This document shows positions 24,907-34,015 of a DNA stretch of 56,636 bases, piece after piece. How positions within the stretch are numbered: position 1 is the first letter of the stretch; every line of letters begins with the position of its first letter. Made by a program: the position numbers and the translations under genes. The notes beneath the pieces were generated by a model, which was not told where the DNA came from, made no database searches, and saw only the letters and a list, made by a program, of their open reading frames with translations. The stretch is taken from the IMG/VR virus record IMGVR_UViG_3300046167_000031, positions 1 to 56,636 of that record; one strand, written 5' to 3'. The DNA is from a virus.

Positions 24907-27664
24907 TGTGCTTTCTCCGTTTCTTGTTTACTACCATATCCATTAATTGTTTGGTAGCCCACTTCAATGGTGGTACTTTAGCAATTAGTTTAGCATAGTT
25001 TTCACCGTGTGTCACGTACAATTTCTTAAACCATTTAGGTGCATCATACTGTAGCCATGTACGGAACACAAACCACTCAGCATTTTGATTGCCATAAACC
25101 TCACGTGCTACCCAACAAGTACCAAGTAAATAAGCACTACCTAATGTACCAATTAAACTTCCAATAGCATTTCCTGATGCGGAACTTCTTGCAGCAGATG
25201 AAGCAGCCGCCGATGTAGCTGCGTCCAACTCAGCAATAGCCATAGCACTGTACCTGTCTAGTTCGCTTTCAGCAGAAGTCCATGCCCACTCCATAGTATC
25301 ACCATAGTGGTTCCATAAGTTACTGTATGCTTGCTTACTTATATCTAAGATAGCGTTAGCGTTAAGTTCGTTAGCACGATTGACTGCAGCAGTGTCTGCT
25401 GTAGCTATCTGCCTACGCCACTGTGCATTAGCCTGTGCAATTACCATTTGGTTCTGTGCATTATACTGGTCACGCTGGTTATTCAGTTCAGCATTAAAGC
25501 GGTTGACTGTGTTAGTTTGACCTGCATTATACTGTGCCTGTGCGTTAGCCTGTGTCGCATTGAACTGTGATACTTGTGAGCCAAGCTGCTGGAAGAACTG
25601 GTCAACTTGATTCTGGCTAGATGCGTTAAACTGTGCAGCAGCATTGGTAGCAGCTTGGTCTGTGAACATAGACTGCACACGCTGTTGTGCTTTAAACAAG
25701 TCTGTTTGTTGGCGATTAGATAGGTTAGCCATATCTGTCTGCAGGAATGACTGAGCATTCTGTACTGCTGACTGTTGACGATTAGATAGGTTCTGTGTAT
25801 CTAACTGTGCCAATGCAGATGCTTCAGCCATGACCATTGCCTGTGAGTTAGACAGGTTGTTTAGGTTCATGGTGTTAGTAGCACGAGAGTTCTCTAGCTG
25901 TACCTGCTGTTCAGCAGTGAAATTCATATTAGCTATATCGCCAATACGTGCAGAGTTCTGTACTCGTGTTTGAAACTCTTGGTCAAACTCCTGACCCATA
26001 AATTTAGCACGTTGCTGTGCTGCAAGCATAGCTATCTGTTGCCTATTAGATAGATTCTGCCCTTCAAACTGTGCCTGTATCTGTGCATCAGCCTGTGCAA
26101 TAGGTAATGCTGATTCCATTGCAGCTTGTACAATAGCTTGACCTGCAAGAGATGATGCACCTAAACCACGTGCCGCCATTGCTGCGTTGGCATTACGGAT
26201 AGCACCTGCTGCCCATGCTGGTGTGTTACCACCAACAAACTGCTGCATTAATCCATCAAGCTGTCCCTGCACCATAGCTGCTTGTGTAGGTGTAGTCTGT
26301 GCAGCCTGTATCTGTTCAGTAAACTGTGCGGCAGTAGCAGCATCAGCTACACCAGAGATTAATTCACCCTGTTGTATCTGCCGTTGTACTGGATTATTAA
26401 TAAGAGAAGCATTACCCTGTGCAGCCTGTAGATTACCTACTGATGAGGCAGTCTGTTGTGCTGCAGTTACCTGCGCACGCGGGTCAGCCGGATTAGCCTG
26501 TGCAGCCTGTGTAGCTTGCATAGCTGCATCCACTGCAGGAGCCGCCTGTGCAGCTTGCATTGTGTTTGCTTGTGATGGGGTAATCTGCTGTGCTGATGAG
26601 GCTGCAGCAGTGGCTGTAGGCACAGCAACGCTACCTGTGAGAGTGCCTGTTCCAGTGGCAATGTCTTGTGATGCATCATATGGAGTTGCTGCAGCAATAG
26701 TTGTACCACCAATAGGGACACCCGGCTGATACATTTGCTCTACAGTAAACTGACCAATCTCAGGCTGTCCTGCTGGAACATTGGTTGTAGGTACAGCAAC
26801 AGGAGTACCTGCTTGTGTATTCTGTGGGTTAGTTACCTGACCACCTGAAGCAAAGTTTTGTACAGCTTGTTGACCTTGAGGTACATACTGTGTATTAGCT
26901 AATTGATTCTGATAGGCTTGAGCCGCTGCAGCATAGCCTTGATTAAGAGGTACGTATTGTGTATTAGTTAAATCAGGCGGCGCACCCGGTGTACCCGGAT
27001 TAGGTTGCAGTTGTGCGTTAGTAAAAAACGCATTAGTAGGATTAGATGAAGGTTCAGCTTGTTGAGCAGCAGCGGCAGCAGCGTCAGCCTCTGCCTGTGC
27101 AGCAGCCCGTTGCGCAGCATAATACTCTTGTGTAGCAGCAAAGTTATTATTAGCTGCAGCAGCTACTTCGTAAGGAACATCCCTAGCCATTGGTATAGGC
27201 CTACCATCCTGCGTAGCCGAAGCAAGACTACTAGAACCTGCCTGTCTATTTGCTGTAGTATCTTGACTAGAACCTATGTATACTCTTTTATACTCTTGGT
27301 CAGCCCCACCTCGTCCAACAGGCACAGTGTAAAAACTTGACCCCTCACCCATCGCTTCATTCTCAAAAGATGGAATGCCCATTGGACCCGGCCTACCTGA
27401 ACCACCATGCGCCTTTAACAACTCACCCTCTTGTGGTGTGATGTAGGCAAGCATATGGTCTTGGCCTTTGATTTCAGTACGGCGTGGTGGTACTGCACCG
27501 CCCTGTGCCATCTTTACTGCAGCATCATTATACATACTCATCTGCTGCTGTCGTGCAGGGTCTTGTTCAATATACTGTTGAAACTGTCCCATGTCACCCT
27601 GATAGCCCATAGCTTTAGCAATCTTGTTCATGGCTTGTGGTTTAAACGCTTTAAACTGCATCAT
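24890..27664 (-). CDS. Internal virion protein with Ala/Gln repeats
   Basis: A 924-residue protein. The N-terminus (FKAFKPQAMNKIAKAMGY) matches a conserved marine podovirus virion protein. Residues about 190-480 are Ala/Gln/Thr-rich, about 530-720 hold repeated NLSNRQQ units in helical repeats, and the C-terminus has TCWVAREVYGNQNAEWFVFR, a module often seen at the ends of such proteins. It likely forms part of the ejection machinery. ATG overlaps the previous stop (ATGA). Confidence 0.65.
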   Translation of the reverse strand: MMQFKAFKPQAMNKIAKAMGYQGDMGQFQQYIEQDPARQQQMSMYNDAAVKMAQGGAVPPRRTEIKGQDHMLAYITPQEGELLKAHGGSGRPGPMGIPSFENEAMGEGSSFYTVPVGRGGADQEYKRVYIGSSQDTTANRQAGSSSLASATQDGRPIPMARDVPYEVAAAANNNFAATQEYYAAQRAAAQAEADAAAAAAQQAEPSSNPTNAFFTNAQLQPNPGTPGAPPDLTNTQYVPLNQGYAAAAQAYQNQLANTQYVPQGQQAVQNFASGGQVTNPQNTQAGTPVAVPTTNVPAGQPEIGQFTVEQMYQPGVPIGGTTIAAATPYDASQDIATGTGTLTGSVAVPTATAAASSAQQITPSQANTMQAAQAAPAVDAAMQATQAAQANPADPRAQVTAAQQTASSVGNLQAAQGNASLINNPVQRQIQQGELISGVADAATAAQFTEQIQAAQTTPTQAAMVQGQLDGLMQQFVGGNTPAWAAGAIRNANAAMAARGLGASSLAGQAIVQAAMESALPIAQADAQIQAQFEGQNLSNRQQIAMLAAQQRAKFMGQEFDQEFQTRVQNSARIGDIANMNFTAEQQVQLENSRATNTMNLNNLSNSQAMVMAEASALAQLDTQNLSNRQQSAVQNAQSFLQTDMANLSNRQQTDLFKAQQRVQSMFTDQAATNAAAQFNASSQNQVDQFFQQLGSQVSQFNATQANAQAQYNAGQTNTVNRFNAELNNQRDQYNAQNQMVIAQANAQWRRQIATADTAAVNRANELNANAILDISKQAYSNLWNHYGDTMEWAWTSAESELDRYSAMAIAELDAATSAAASSAARSSASGNAIGSLIGTLGSAYLLGTCWVAREVYGNQNAEWFVFRTWLQYDAPKWFKKLYVTHGENYAKLIAKVPPLKWATKQLMDMVVNKKRRKHNVQTV

Positions 27665-27882
27665 TTATTTAATGCCCTATCTAACTTATCTTCTACACGA
27701 TGTAATGCTTCCATAACACGGTTCATGTCTTCACGTAACTCCGTACGGGTAGCGTATTCTTCACGTGTCCTGTTCATTAGTATATCCATGCGCTTTATCT
27801 CTTTAGTCATACCACTAAGATACCATGCACCACCCATAACTACTATACCAATTAAGGTGTCTATGATGTGTACTAAGTCCAT
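27661..27882 (-). CDS. Small membrane protein with coiled coil
   Basis: A 73-residue protein with one transmembrane segment (about residues 5-24) followed by a charged coiled coil (KEIKRMDILMNRTREEY...). The form resembles small lysis-accessory or virion membrane proteins. Its place between virion genes leaves the role open. Confidence 0.6.
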   Translation of the reverse strand: MDLVHIIDTLIGIVVMGGAWYLSGMTKEIKRMDILMNRTREEYATRTELREDMNRVMEALHRVEDKLDRALNK

Positions 27883-28067
27883 CAGTCAGCATCTGCAATG
27901 GTTAGTTCGCCAGCAGCTACCTGACGCATGATTTCTGCGTAGTGACGGTTGGATTCATCTATGGGAACCCACGACTCAACCGCGTCAATAGTCGCTTTAA
28001 CGGCAGTGTTTTTATTATCTGGGTTGTCTAAAGGAGCCTTCATATATTTAGCATTTTTTATAATCAT
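27882..28067 (-). CDS. Hypothetical virion-arm protein
   Basis: A 61-residue protein (MIIKNAKYMKAPLDNPDNKN). Similar short proteins follow fibre genes in marine phages. It overlaps the fibre gene by 4 bases. Not recognised otherwise. Confidence 0.55.
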   Translation of the reverse strand: MIIKNAKYMKAPLDNPDNKNTAVKATIDAVESWVPIDESNRHYAEIMRQVAAGELTIADAD

Positions 28068-29062
28068 AATTCAGCAGCCCCCTTCATGCCAACAACAGAA
28101 CTATAAGTTTTAGATGTTTTATAAATATAACCACCACTAGTAGTAATTGGATAAAGACTAACACTGCCGCTATTTGTATTAACACTAAGGGTTGGAGTAG
28201 CGCGTTTTTGTTCTGTCCATGTAAAATTTGACAAAACATCAGAAGAACCATAGTCAAGAGGATAAATACTTGTGTCCAAAAGTTCATAGTACCGCTTACA
28301 CTTGCGTAGCGTAGTTCCAAAGTCCTCATGCTCAAAAGCGGTGGCTACTTCTCCGACTTCCATCTGTACGCCTGTTAGGTAAAAGTTGTTGCTGGTGCTA
28401 TCAAAGAAATTTACTTGTCCAACAAATCTATTTACATCTGTTTGGTTTTGCCAAGTTGTAGCTAGTGAACCACTTGTGTGGTCTGTACCTGACATCAATA
28501 TCCATTGAACATAAAAAGTAGCAGCGTTATCATTATCAGTCGCTATAGATGTATCACCTGAAAAAGTTAGTGTCTTATATTCCCAAGTGTCAGCCTGACT
28601 AATAGTGTACTGATGACTTTGAGTTCTGGCAGTAGCATCAGCGTGGTAAATATCAACAACATAAATTCCAGTTTTTGTTGAACGTACCCAGAATGATATG
28701 GTTAAGGATTTTGCACCTGATGAGCCATACGCTAGTCTTTGTAAGTTTTGTCCCTCAATAATTTGCCTTAAAAGGGCGACTTCTGCTGCGCCAACAGAAG
28801 AATCTACAGTTGTGCAGTCTACTAAAATGCTGTTGTTGAAACCTTGCCCAGAAGGAACCACTGTTGATTGCTGTAAATTGGCAGCTAACGCACCGCTGTT
28901 GTGATACATATTCCAACGGTCAACAAAATATACGGCAGAACCATTACTTGCAGTTTGATTGCCACGTTGATGAACTGTTGCCGCACCGTTGATAATTAGG
29001 TTCTTATCGCCTAACGCCTTTTGCCCACCAATCAGTGCGGCTAGTTCTGCTGCTTTACTCAT
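28064..29062 (-). CDS. Tail fibre or spike protein
   Basis: A 332-residue protein. It starts with MSKAAELAALIGGQKALGDK and NLIINGAATVHQRG, a leading sequence common in phage fibres, followed by a beta-sandwich resembling carbohydrate-binding modules (SFWVRSTKTGIYVVDI, residues about 130-250). It likely binds the host surface. The ATGA overlap with the upstream GDLA gene sets the start. Confidence 0.7.
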   Translation of the reverse strand: MSKAAELAALIGGQKALGDKNLIINGAATVHQRGNQTASNGSAVYFVDRWNMYHNSGALAANLQQSTVVPSGQGFNNSILVDCTTVDSSVGAAEVALLRQIIEGQNLQRLAYGSSGAKSLTISFWVRSTKTGIYVVDIYHADATARTQSHQYTISQADTWEYKTLTFSGDTSIATDNDNAATFYVQWILMSGTDHTSGSLATTWQNQTDVNRFVGQVNFFDSTSNNFYLTGVQMEVGEVATAFEHEDFGTTLRKCKRYYELLDTSIYPLDYGSSDVLSNFTWTEQKRATPTLSVNTNSGSVSLYPITTSGGYIYKTSKTYSSVVGMKGAAEL

Positions 29063-29436
29063 GCTAGGTCTCCGTGAATAGATGCACATGCTTTCGTAGT
29101 GTCTGCTCTACCAGCAGCAGAACGCCAAACACCAAGTTGTGCTTGATTTGTTGGTGCGCCTATAATTGAAACAAGGTCTGCATTACTACCACCATTATCA
29201 TCACCAGCGGTGCATATTACATAATTTGCTGTTGCTTGCGCTGTCGTGTAAGTAGCATCAAAAGTTCCAGTCCCATCATCTGTAATTGAGGCAATGTTGA
29301 ATGAATCTACGTTTGCTCCAGTAGCCATATTAATGTGAACCCACGCCTTCGCACTACCATTGGCAACATAACTCATGCCCACGCTGTTGTTCCCGCTGGC
29401 ATCCTTTAATGTGTTAACTCTAAGTTCGCTTGCCAT
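29059..29436 (-). CDS. GDLA-family fibre cassette protein 1
   Basis: A 125-residue beta-rich protein. It has the family head (ELRVNTLKDASG), the middle motif FNIASITDDGTGTFDATYT and ends HGDLA. One of six paralogs in the fibre region whose shared ends and variable middles suggest exchangeable virion decorations. The last codons GGAGACCTAGCA double as the ribosome site for the next gene. Confidence 0.65.
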   Translation of the reverse strand: MASELRVNTLKDASGNNSVGMSYVANGSAKAWVHINMATGANVDSFNIASITDDGTGTFDATYTTAQATANYVICTAGDDNGGSNADLVSIIGAPTNQAQLGVWRSAAGRADTTKACASIHGDLA

Positions 29437-29849
29437 TACGCTAGGTCTCCTACTGCCATCATAGTAATCATTCCTGAGTCTGTAGCGGAGCCATTTTCAA
29501 CATGAAAAGTAGACATAAAAGACGTACTAAGTTGTGTTGCACCTGAAAGCGTAGAGGTTGAAACATTTGTATATGATGTTCGTACTTCTGACGATACAAA
29601 AGAAGGGTAATCATTATTTGCAAGGCTTGAAGTACGAGTAAATAGAGTGTTTCCTGTTCCTACATCTGTAAAAGATGAATTATTGAACGTGTCTCCAAGA
29701 GCATTAGAACTAAATTGATTAATTCTTACCCAGTGTTTTGCCAACCCCTGCTGAAGATTAGTCGTGGTTGAGTTGCCCTCGCCAGTAACGCTAATAGAGC
29801 CAGCGGTGGTTACACCTGTTAGTGTATCTACTTTTAGAATACTAGCCAT
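29436..29849 (-). CDS. GDLA-family fibre cassette protein 2
   Basis: A 137-residue paralog. Head ILKVDTLTGVTTAGSISVTG, then GEGNSTTTNLQQGLAKHW shared with cassette 5, and the F-(N)-S-S-F-T-D-V-G-T-G motif before a variable stretch. Ends VGDLA. Start set at the ATG that overlaps the preceding stop. Confidence 0.65.
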   Translation of the reverse strand: MASILKVDTLTGVTTAGSISVTGEGNSTTTNLQQGLAKHWVRINQFSSNALGDTFNNSSFTDVGTGNTLFTRTSSLANNDYPSFVSSEVRTSYTNVSTSTLSGATQLSTSFMSTFHVENGSATDSGMITMMAVGDLA

Positions 29850-30232
29850 TATGCAAGGTCTCCCCAAATTTGAGAACTACACTCAGTTGCATCCACTCTT
29901 CCATCAGGTACATTAAAACAAGTCACATTTACTTGACTTGTTGTCATTAAACCAGAACTGTCGTGTCCAAAAACTGTACTAGCACCGTTACCGCTTACGC
30001 CATTGTGGTTGCCCGATAGAGAATAATTAGCATCTGAAAAAGAATTTGTGAAAGACAAATCAAACGCACCTGTTCCAAAATCGGATATGCTGGATAAGTT
30101 AAAACTTTTTGTTATGCTACCCGCAGACATATTGATTCTACTAAAATGCTTTGACGGGGCTTGCTTAGTTAACCCAACAGGACCAGTGCCAGCCTTATCT
30201 GCAATAGTATCTACATTCAATACGCTGGTCAT
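29849..30232 (-). CDS. GDLA-family fibre cassette protein 3
   Basis: A 127-residue paralog with head VLNVDTIADKAGTGPVGLTK, middle FNLSSISDFGTGAFDLSFTN and tail IWGDLA. ATGA overlap with the previous gene; GGAG lies upstream in that gene's last codons. Beta-rich and probably part of the fibre tip or baseplate. Confidence 0.65.
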   Translation of the reverse strand: MTSVLNVDTIADKAGTGPVGLTKQAPSKHFSRINMSAGSITKSFNLSSISDFGTGAFDLSFTNSFSDANYSLSGNHNGVSGNGASTVFGHDSSGLMTTSQVNVTCFNVPDGRVDATECSSQIWGDLA

Positions 30233-30690
30233 ACGATACTCCAATATCCGTTAACAGTGACGGTGGCATTATCCTGTGTAATAGGACCAGCCGATACACC
30301 GTTAGTTGTCGCACTGATTGTGATGTCAGCAGTAATGGTCTGCCCATTGGTACGGATGATGCTGTCATTGCCTAAGAATGGGTAGCGTGTGTCAGCCTCT
30401 GCCTTAGTGTACGAGTTTGCTACAGAGAATGTGTCATAGATAACCATCTCAACTACGTCATTGAGGGATGCCCCTGTGACCAGTACCATTGTTGTACCTG
30501 TCGTGGCTGTATAGTCTGTACCGGGTTTGAGTAGGACACCATTCTGGTACACGTCCATGTACAGGCTATCCTGATAGGTCAGTACCTTTGCATCTTGGTC
30601 ACTGCCAGAGAAGCTAGTCTGTCCTGCTGTCGCCTGATATATAAAGCGATTGCGAACTCCTACTGATGGGGATTTTCCAATGTATGGCAT
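30229..30690 (-). CDS. Fibre or tail-associated protein (MPYIGKSP type)
   Basis: A 153-residue protein starting MPYIGKSPSVGVRNRFIYQA, a module widely seen at the start of marine phage fibres. It has a beta-rich body (GQTSFSGSDQ, NGVLLKPGTDY) and a repetitive TITADITISA end. It probably forms a short fibre segment or connects fibres. Confidence 0.65.
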   Translation of the reverse strand: MPYIGKSPSVGVRNRFIYQATAGQTSFSGSDQDAKVLTYQDSLYMDVYQNGVLLKPGTDYTATTGTTMVLVTGASLNDVVEMVIYDTFSVANSYTKAEADTRYPFLGNDSIIRTNGQTITADITISATTNGVSAGPITQDNATVTVNGYWSIV

Positions 30691-30699
30691 CGTTCTTCC

Positions 30700-30948
30700 T
30701 TATGGTTTCGTAGGCCAAGTAACATCGTCTAGTGATGTGGCTGTTTTAGTTATGTCTCGTAAATCTTGGCGGTACCTTGTTTGTGCTGATGACATGGTAA
30801 GGTCGCTAGATGCCCACCAATCTGTTTCTGCAAGTTTGGCATCACGTTTTTCACGGAGAATATCCAACTTTTCAGATGCGCTATAGTCAGTTTGCGTGAA
30901 ATCTATTTCAGTAACTTCACCAGTAGTTATGTTATGTTCTTTTGCCAT
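30700..30948 (-). CDS. Putative tail assembly chaperone-like protein
   Basis: An 82-residue protein with KLDILREKRDAKLAETDWWAS and YRQDLRDITKTA, the pattern of short proteins called tail fibre assembly or DUF4376-like chaperones. Located among fibre genes, it may help their folding. Confidence 0.6.
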   Translation of the reverse strand: MAKEHNITTGEVTEIDFTQTDYSASEKLDILREKRDAKLAETDWWASSDLTMSSAQTRYRQDLRDITKTATSLDDVTWPTKP

Positions 30949-30953
30949 AATTT

Positions 30954-31481
30954 TTACCTAAATAAAACCTGCATTGTACCGCCACCATCAAATGTTCCAG
31001 TAGTCATGCAAGACATAGCAACTCTGTCTAATGGCGCAGACAAATCTATAGAACCTGTACCAAATAATTGACCTGCATAATCCGTAGCTAAAGTGGTAAA
31101 ATAGTGTCCATTCCAAAGGTCATCTGTGCCATTAGTTCTATACAAAGACAAAAAACCATGCATAACTATACCCGCACCCCAATTTCCTATTTCAAAACCA
31201 CCTGAAGTTGCACCTCTTCCTGTATTAGTAGAATCATATATGAATGCGTACTGGTCAGTGTAACCAGAAGTCACTAACCCAGAACCAGTGCCAACGTGAA
31301 GTTGTATGCCGGGGCTACCTGAACTGGTGCTAACTCCGTTCCAAAAAACATGAACTTCACGCACTCCATCTGGTATGCCCGTTACAGAATGAGATGAGGA
31401 GTCAAGAGTAATCTTTGAACTCTCTGTAAACCCTTGACTGCCAATAGCTAGCCCATCATTTCTAATTGTGGTCAGTGCCAT
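30954..31481 (-). CDS. Putative tail fibre protein
   Basis: A 175-residue beta-rich, Gly/Ser/Thr-rich protein (MALTTIRNDGLAIGSQ). The pattern of short strands with aromatic residues fits a receptor-binding head domain. It belongs to the fibre cluster by position. Confidence 0.55.
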   Translation of the reverse strand: MALTTIRNDGLAIGSQGFTESSKITLDSSSHSVTGIPDGVREVHVFWNGVSTSSGSPGIQLHVGTGSGLVTSGYTDQYAFIYDSTNTGRGATSGGFEIGNWGAGIVMHGFLSLYRTNGTDDLWNGHYFTTLATDYAGQLFGTGSIDLSAPLDRVAMSCMTTGTFDGGGTMQVLFR

Positions 31482-31491
31482 CTACTTATCC

Positions 31492-31863
31492 TTATGCGTA
31501 AGGGCTGTCACCCAACACAGATGTATCCCAAGCTGCTTTGAGTTTAGCAATTGTGTCTGCACTACCAATTGCAGAAGCGGCTGGTGCATCACGCAGTGCA
31601 GCTTTTTTAGTTACTGATGCTGCTTTTGCATCTGCGTCATCAGCTTCTAGTGCTTTCATGTACACGACATCCTCTGCATCAAGCAGTGGCTTACGTACTT
31701 CACGGATTTTGTCCTTGAAGATTACTTTGGCTGCAGCTACATCTTCTGATATAACTGTGCCATCCAATGACCATGCACCACGAAAGTGACGGTCAGAAGG
31801 AACGGTTGCTGATGAGGCATCAATCTGATTCCCGTCCTTGTCTACGATGTATGTTTGTGCCAT
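31492..31863 (-). CDS. Tail fibre assembly-like protein
   Basis: A 123-residue protein with FKDKIREVRKPLLDAEDVVYMKALE and an Ala-rich tail. The pattern (IRxxRxPLLxxxD...) resembles phage tail assembly proteins that contain IREVR-type helices. Placed between fibre genes. Confidence 0.55.
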   Translation of the reverse strand: MAQTYIVDKDGNQIDASSATVPSDRHFRGAWSLDGTVISEDVAAAKVIFKDKIREVRKPLLDAEDVVYMKALEADDADAKAASVTKKAALRDAPAASAIGSADTIAKLKAAWDTSVLGDSPYA

Positions 31864-31876
31864 TAGGTTTCTCCTC

Positions 31877-32350
31877 TTAGGCTGCTAAATCAGTGACGCT
31901 AAGTTCTTCAGTAATCTTCCAAGCGTTGCGCCACTCACGAGTGCTTGGTAACTGTTCTTTACGGCAGATAACCAGTTTAGGTTTATTGCCTTCATTCCAT
32001 GTCTGCCATACAGACTGTGGACAATCTTTCATAATTAGGTACTCAATAGCTTCTTCTTCTGTCATAGCATCAACAGGCTGGGTGTCATGTAGCAGATAGC
32101 CACGAGTATGTTTCTTGAAGTCTGGTTGTGCTTCATCTTTAGCTAGTTCCCAGTATACTTGCACAGGTGGTAGGATACCGCCCTGCAAAGCGCAAGCCAT
32201 CCAATTCGGGTCAGGTACAAGTATCTTTGCACATTCGTCTATGCTGTCCTCGTACACTACACGGTAGTCTGACTGTACACCTTCTAGGTTTTCTTTAGCC
32301 CAGCATAGTCTGTCAAATAGGTGTGTGCCTTGAAACTCTGGTGTGTCCAT
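31877..32350 (-). CDS. Hypothetical protein in fibre cluster
   Basis: A 157-residue mixed alpha/beta protein (MDTPEFQGTHLFDRLCWAK). It contains several Trp and Cys residues, unlike its beta-repetitive neighbours, so it may be a non-structural assembly factor. Its start lies in a GDLA junction (GGAGACCTAGCATAATG). Confidence 0.55.
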   Translation of the reverse strand: MDTPEFQGTHLFDRLCWAKENLEGVQSDYRVVYEDSIDECAKILVPDPNWMACALQGGILPPVQVYWELAKDEAQPDFKKHTRGYLLHDTQPVDAMTEEEAIEYLIMKDCPQSVWQTWNEGNKPKLVICRKEQLPSTREWRNAWKITEELSVTDLAA

Positions 32351-32733
32351 TATGCTAGGTCTCCGTGGACTGTATTAATTACCAATGATGTATCGGTTAA
32401 AGAATTTGATTCGTAATGCCTTGCATGTCCTTTTGCGCTAGTGTTATTTGACCCCCCTGCTGTTCTATTGAAGGCATCATTACTAGTGTTAGCATCAGAA
32501 TTAACATGGATTGCAAAATCTCCATTATCCATACTGTTAGTGAAATTAGTATCGTATTTACCTGTCGCAACGTCTGTTAAACTCGCCACATTAAAACTGT
32601 CAGTTAGTGCAATAGTACCAGTTCCAACAAAATTAGCCCAAGACTTCGCACTACCATTCACCACAAACTGCGTATCAACCGTGCCAGCGGTGCTGTGTTC
32701 TAGGGTATCTGCTTTGATTTTTCCTAGTGCCAT
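32350..32733 (-). CDS. GDLA-family fibre cassette protein 4
   Basis: A 127-residue paralog with head GKIKADTLEHSTAGTVDTQF, middle FNVASLTDVATGKYDTNFTN and tail HGDLA. Start at ATG 32733 within the previous gene's junction. Beta-rich. Confidence 0.65.
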   Translation of the reverse strand: MALGKIKADTLEHSTAGTVDTQFVVNGSAKSWANFVGTGTIALTDSFNVASLTDVATGKYDTNFTNSMDNGDFAIHVNSDANTSNDAFNRTAGGSNNTSAKGHARHYESNSLTDTSLVINTVHGDLA

Positions 32734-33164
32734 TATGCAAGGTCTCCCGCTACACCACACCCATCAATCAAGTGACTATCTGTAAAATTGCCATTAGATG
32801 CAGAAGTGCTACCGTACATTGCGGCATAGTTTATATTGCTTGATGCCTGTGTATAAAAATGGTGGCTTGCACCGCCTCTAGTACCGCCTGAATTTCCATC
32901 AGCAATCATACCGTCAATGACAAAGAAATTTCCGCTACTCATATTACTTGTAAAGTCCTGTTGTTTTCTGCCGACAGACACATCTGTGAGTGAACTGCAA
33001 TTGAAACTGTCGTCCGCAACAGGTGTGCCACCACCAGAATAATCTGCCCAGACTTTAATCAAACCCTGCTGCAAGTTAGTGGTCGTGCTATTACCTTCAC
33101 CTGTTACAAGGATAGACCCAGCGGTGCTTGTGCCAGTGAGTTTGTTTGTTAGTATCTCACTCAT
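32733..33164 (-). CDS. GDLA-family fibre cassette protein 5
   Basis: A 143-residue paralog. Head ILTNKLTGTSTAGSILVTG, GEGNSTTTNLQQGLIKVW shared with cassette 2, middle FNCSSLTDVSVGRKQQDFT, tail AGDLA. It shows recent sequence exchange with cassette 2 in its first third. Confidence 0.65.
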   Translation of the reverse strand: MSEILTNKLTGTSTAGSILVTGEGNSTTTNLQQGLIKVWADYSGGGTPVADDSFNCSSLTDVSVGRKQQDFTSNMSSGNFFVIDGMIADGNSGGTRGGASHHFYTQASSNINYAAMYGSTSASNGNFTDSHLIDGCGVAGDLA

Positions 33165-33559
33165 GCTAAGTCTCCCGCACTTTCAACAGAATTATATTTG
33201 TAATCAAAAGGGGCTGCACTAGTGTTGTTAGCATACACTGATACAACTTCTATTGAACTTGTAAGTATATCCGCTGAATTAACAGGGTTAATATCAAGGG
33301 AGTAGGTCGTCAAATCATTTACATTACCAATACCGCTATTATGTGTCCGACCCATCGCAATGGCAAAATTATTGGTGTAATTTAATCGCTGCTGACCTGT
33401 ACCAATGTCGGTAAAACTACTGTTGTTAAGACTATCATAAGCAACACCAGAACCGCTTGTTAAATCATAAGCAGCAAAATGTTTCATTGTTCCTATTTTA
33501 GTCAGCGTAACAGGGCCACCGCCTGTGCTTTGTATGGTATCTGCTTTTAATGTACTCAT
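33161..33559 (-). CDS. GDLA-family fibre cassette protein 6
   Basis: A 132-residue paralog with head TLKADTIQSTGGGPVTLTK, middle LNNSSFTDIGTGQQRLNYTN and tail SAGDLA. First of the six in transcription order. ATGA overlap with the preceding gene. Confidence 0.65.
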   Translation of the reverse strand: MSTLKADTIQSTGGGPVTLTKIGTMKHFAAYDLTSGSGVAYDSLNNSSFTDIGTGQQRLNYTNNFAIAMGRTHNSGIGNVNDLTTYSLDINPVNSADILTSSIEVVSVYANNTSAAPFDYKYNSVESAGDLA

Positions 33560-34005
33560 AGCGTCACCAATGTCCCACCGCTTTCAACGGTTAATGTAAC
33601 ACCAGAAGCCACAGTAAACGGACCAGTTACGTTGGCGTTCTCTGTAGCTAGGATGGTTGTATTTGCTGTGAGGGATTGTGCATTGGTACGGAACAAACCA
33701 CCAGCCTTGAAGTTACCTTTATTCTCAGCAGGTGGTGTAATTGTACCAGCTTGAGGTGCTAGGTAATTTACAAAGATGTTACCTGTACCAGAGGAAGGGG
33801 CAGCAGTGAATGTAAGTGTAGTTCCATCAGGAATAGTGTAGGCTGCTGTGTCTTGCACAACGCCATCGACTGACACCAGTACGTCTTGCACAGAAGATAC
33901 TGTGGTAGTCAGTGTAAATGTAGTATCGGAACCGTCACCATTAAAGCGTTGTACAGCCTTAGTAGCTTGATAAGAACCCGGAACTTTTTGACCAATATAC
34001 GGCAT
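33556..34005 (-). CDS. Fibre-associated protein (MPYIGQKV type)
   Basis: A 149-residue protein beginning MPYIGQKVPGSYQATKAVQR, a paralog-like head to the protein at 30229. It has VDGVVQDTAAYTIPDGTTLTF and a strand-rich tail. It probably forms a fibre segment. Confidence 0.65.
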   Translation of the reverse strand: MPYIGQKVPGSYQATKAVQRFNGDGSDTTFTLTTTVSSVQDVLVSVDGVVQDTAAYTIPDGTTLTFTAAPSSGTGNIFVNYLAPQAGTITPPAENKGNFKAGGLFRTNAQSLTANTTILATENANVTGPFTVASGVTLTVESGGTLVTL

Positions 34006-34015
34006 ACTTTATTCC

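Noticed and set aside
26187-26729. 180-residue Cys/Ala-rich frame on the plus strand
   Set aside because: It is a mirror of the Ala/Gln-rich internal virion gene on the opposite strand (24890-27664). Composition follows from that gene.
28064-34005. Diversity-generating retroelement acting on the fibre cassettes
   Set aside because: No reverse transcriptase gene and no template/variable repeat pair were seen; the cassettes look like ordinary paralogs.
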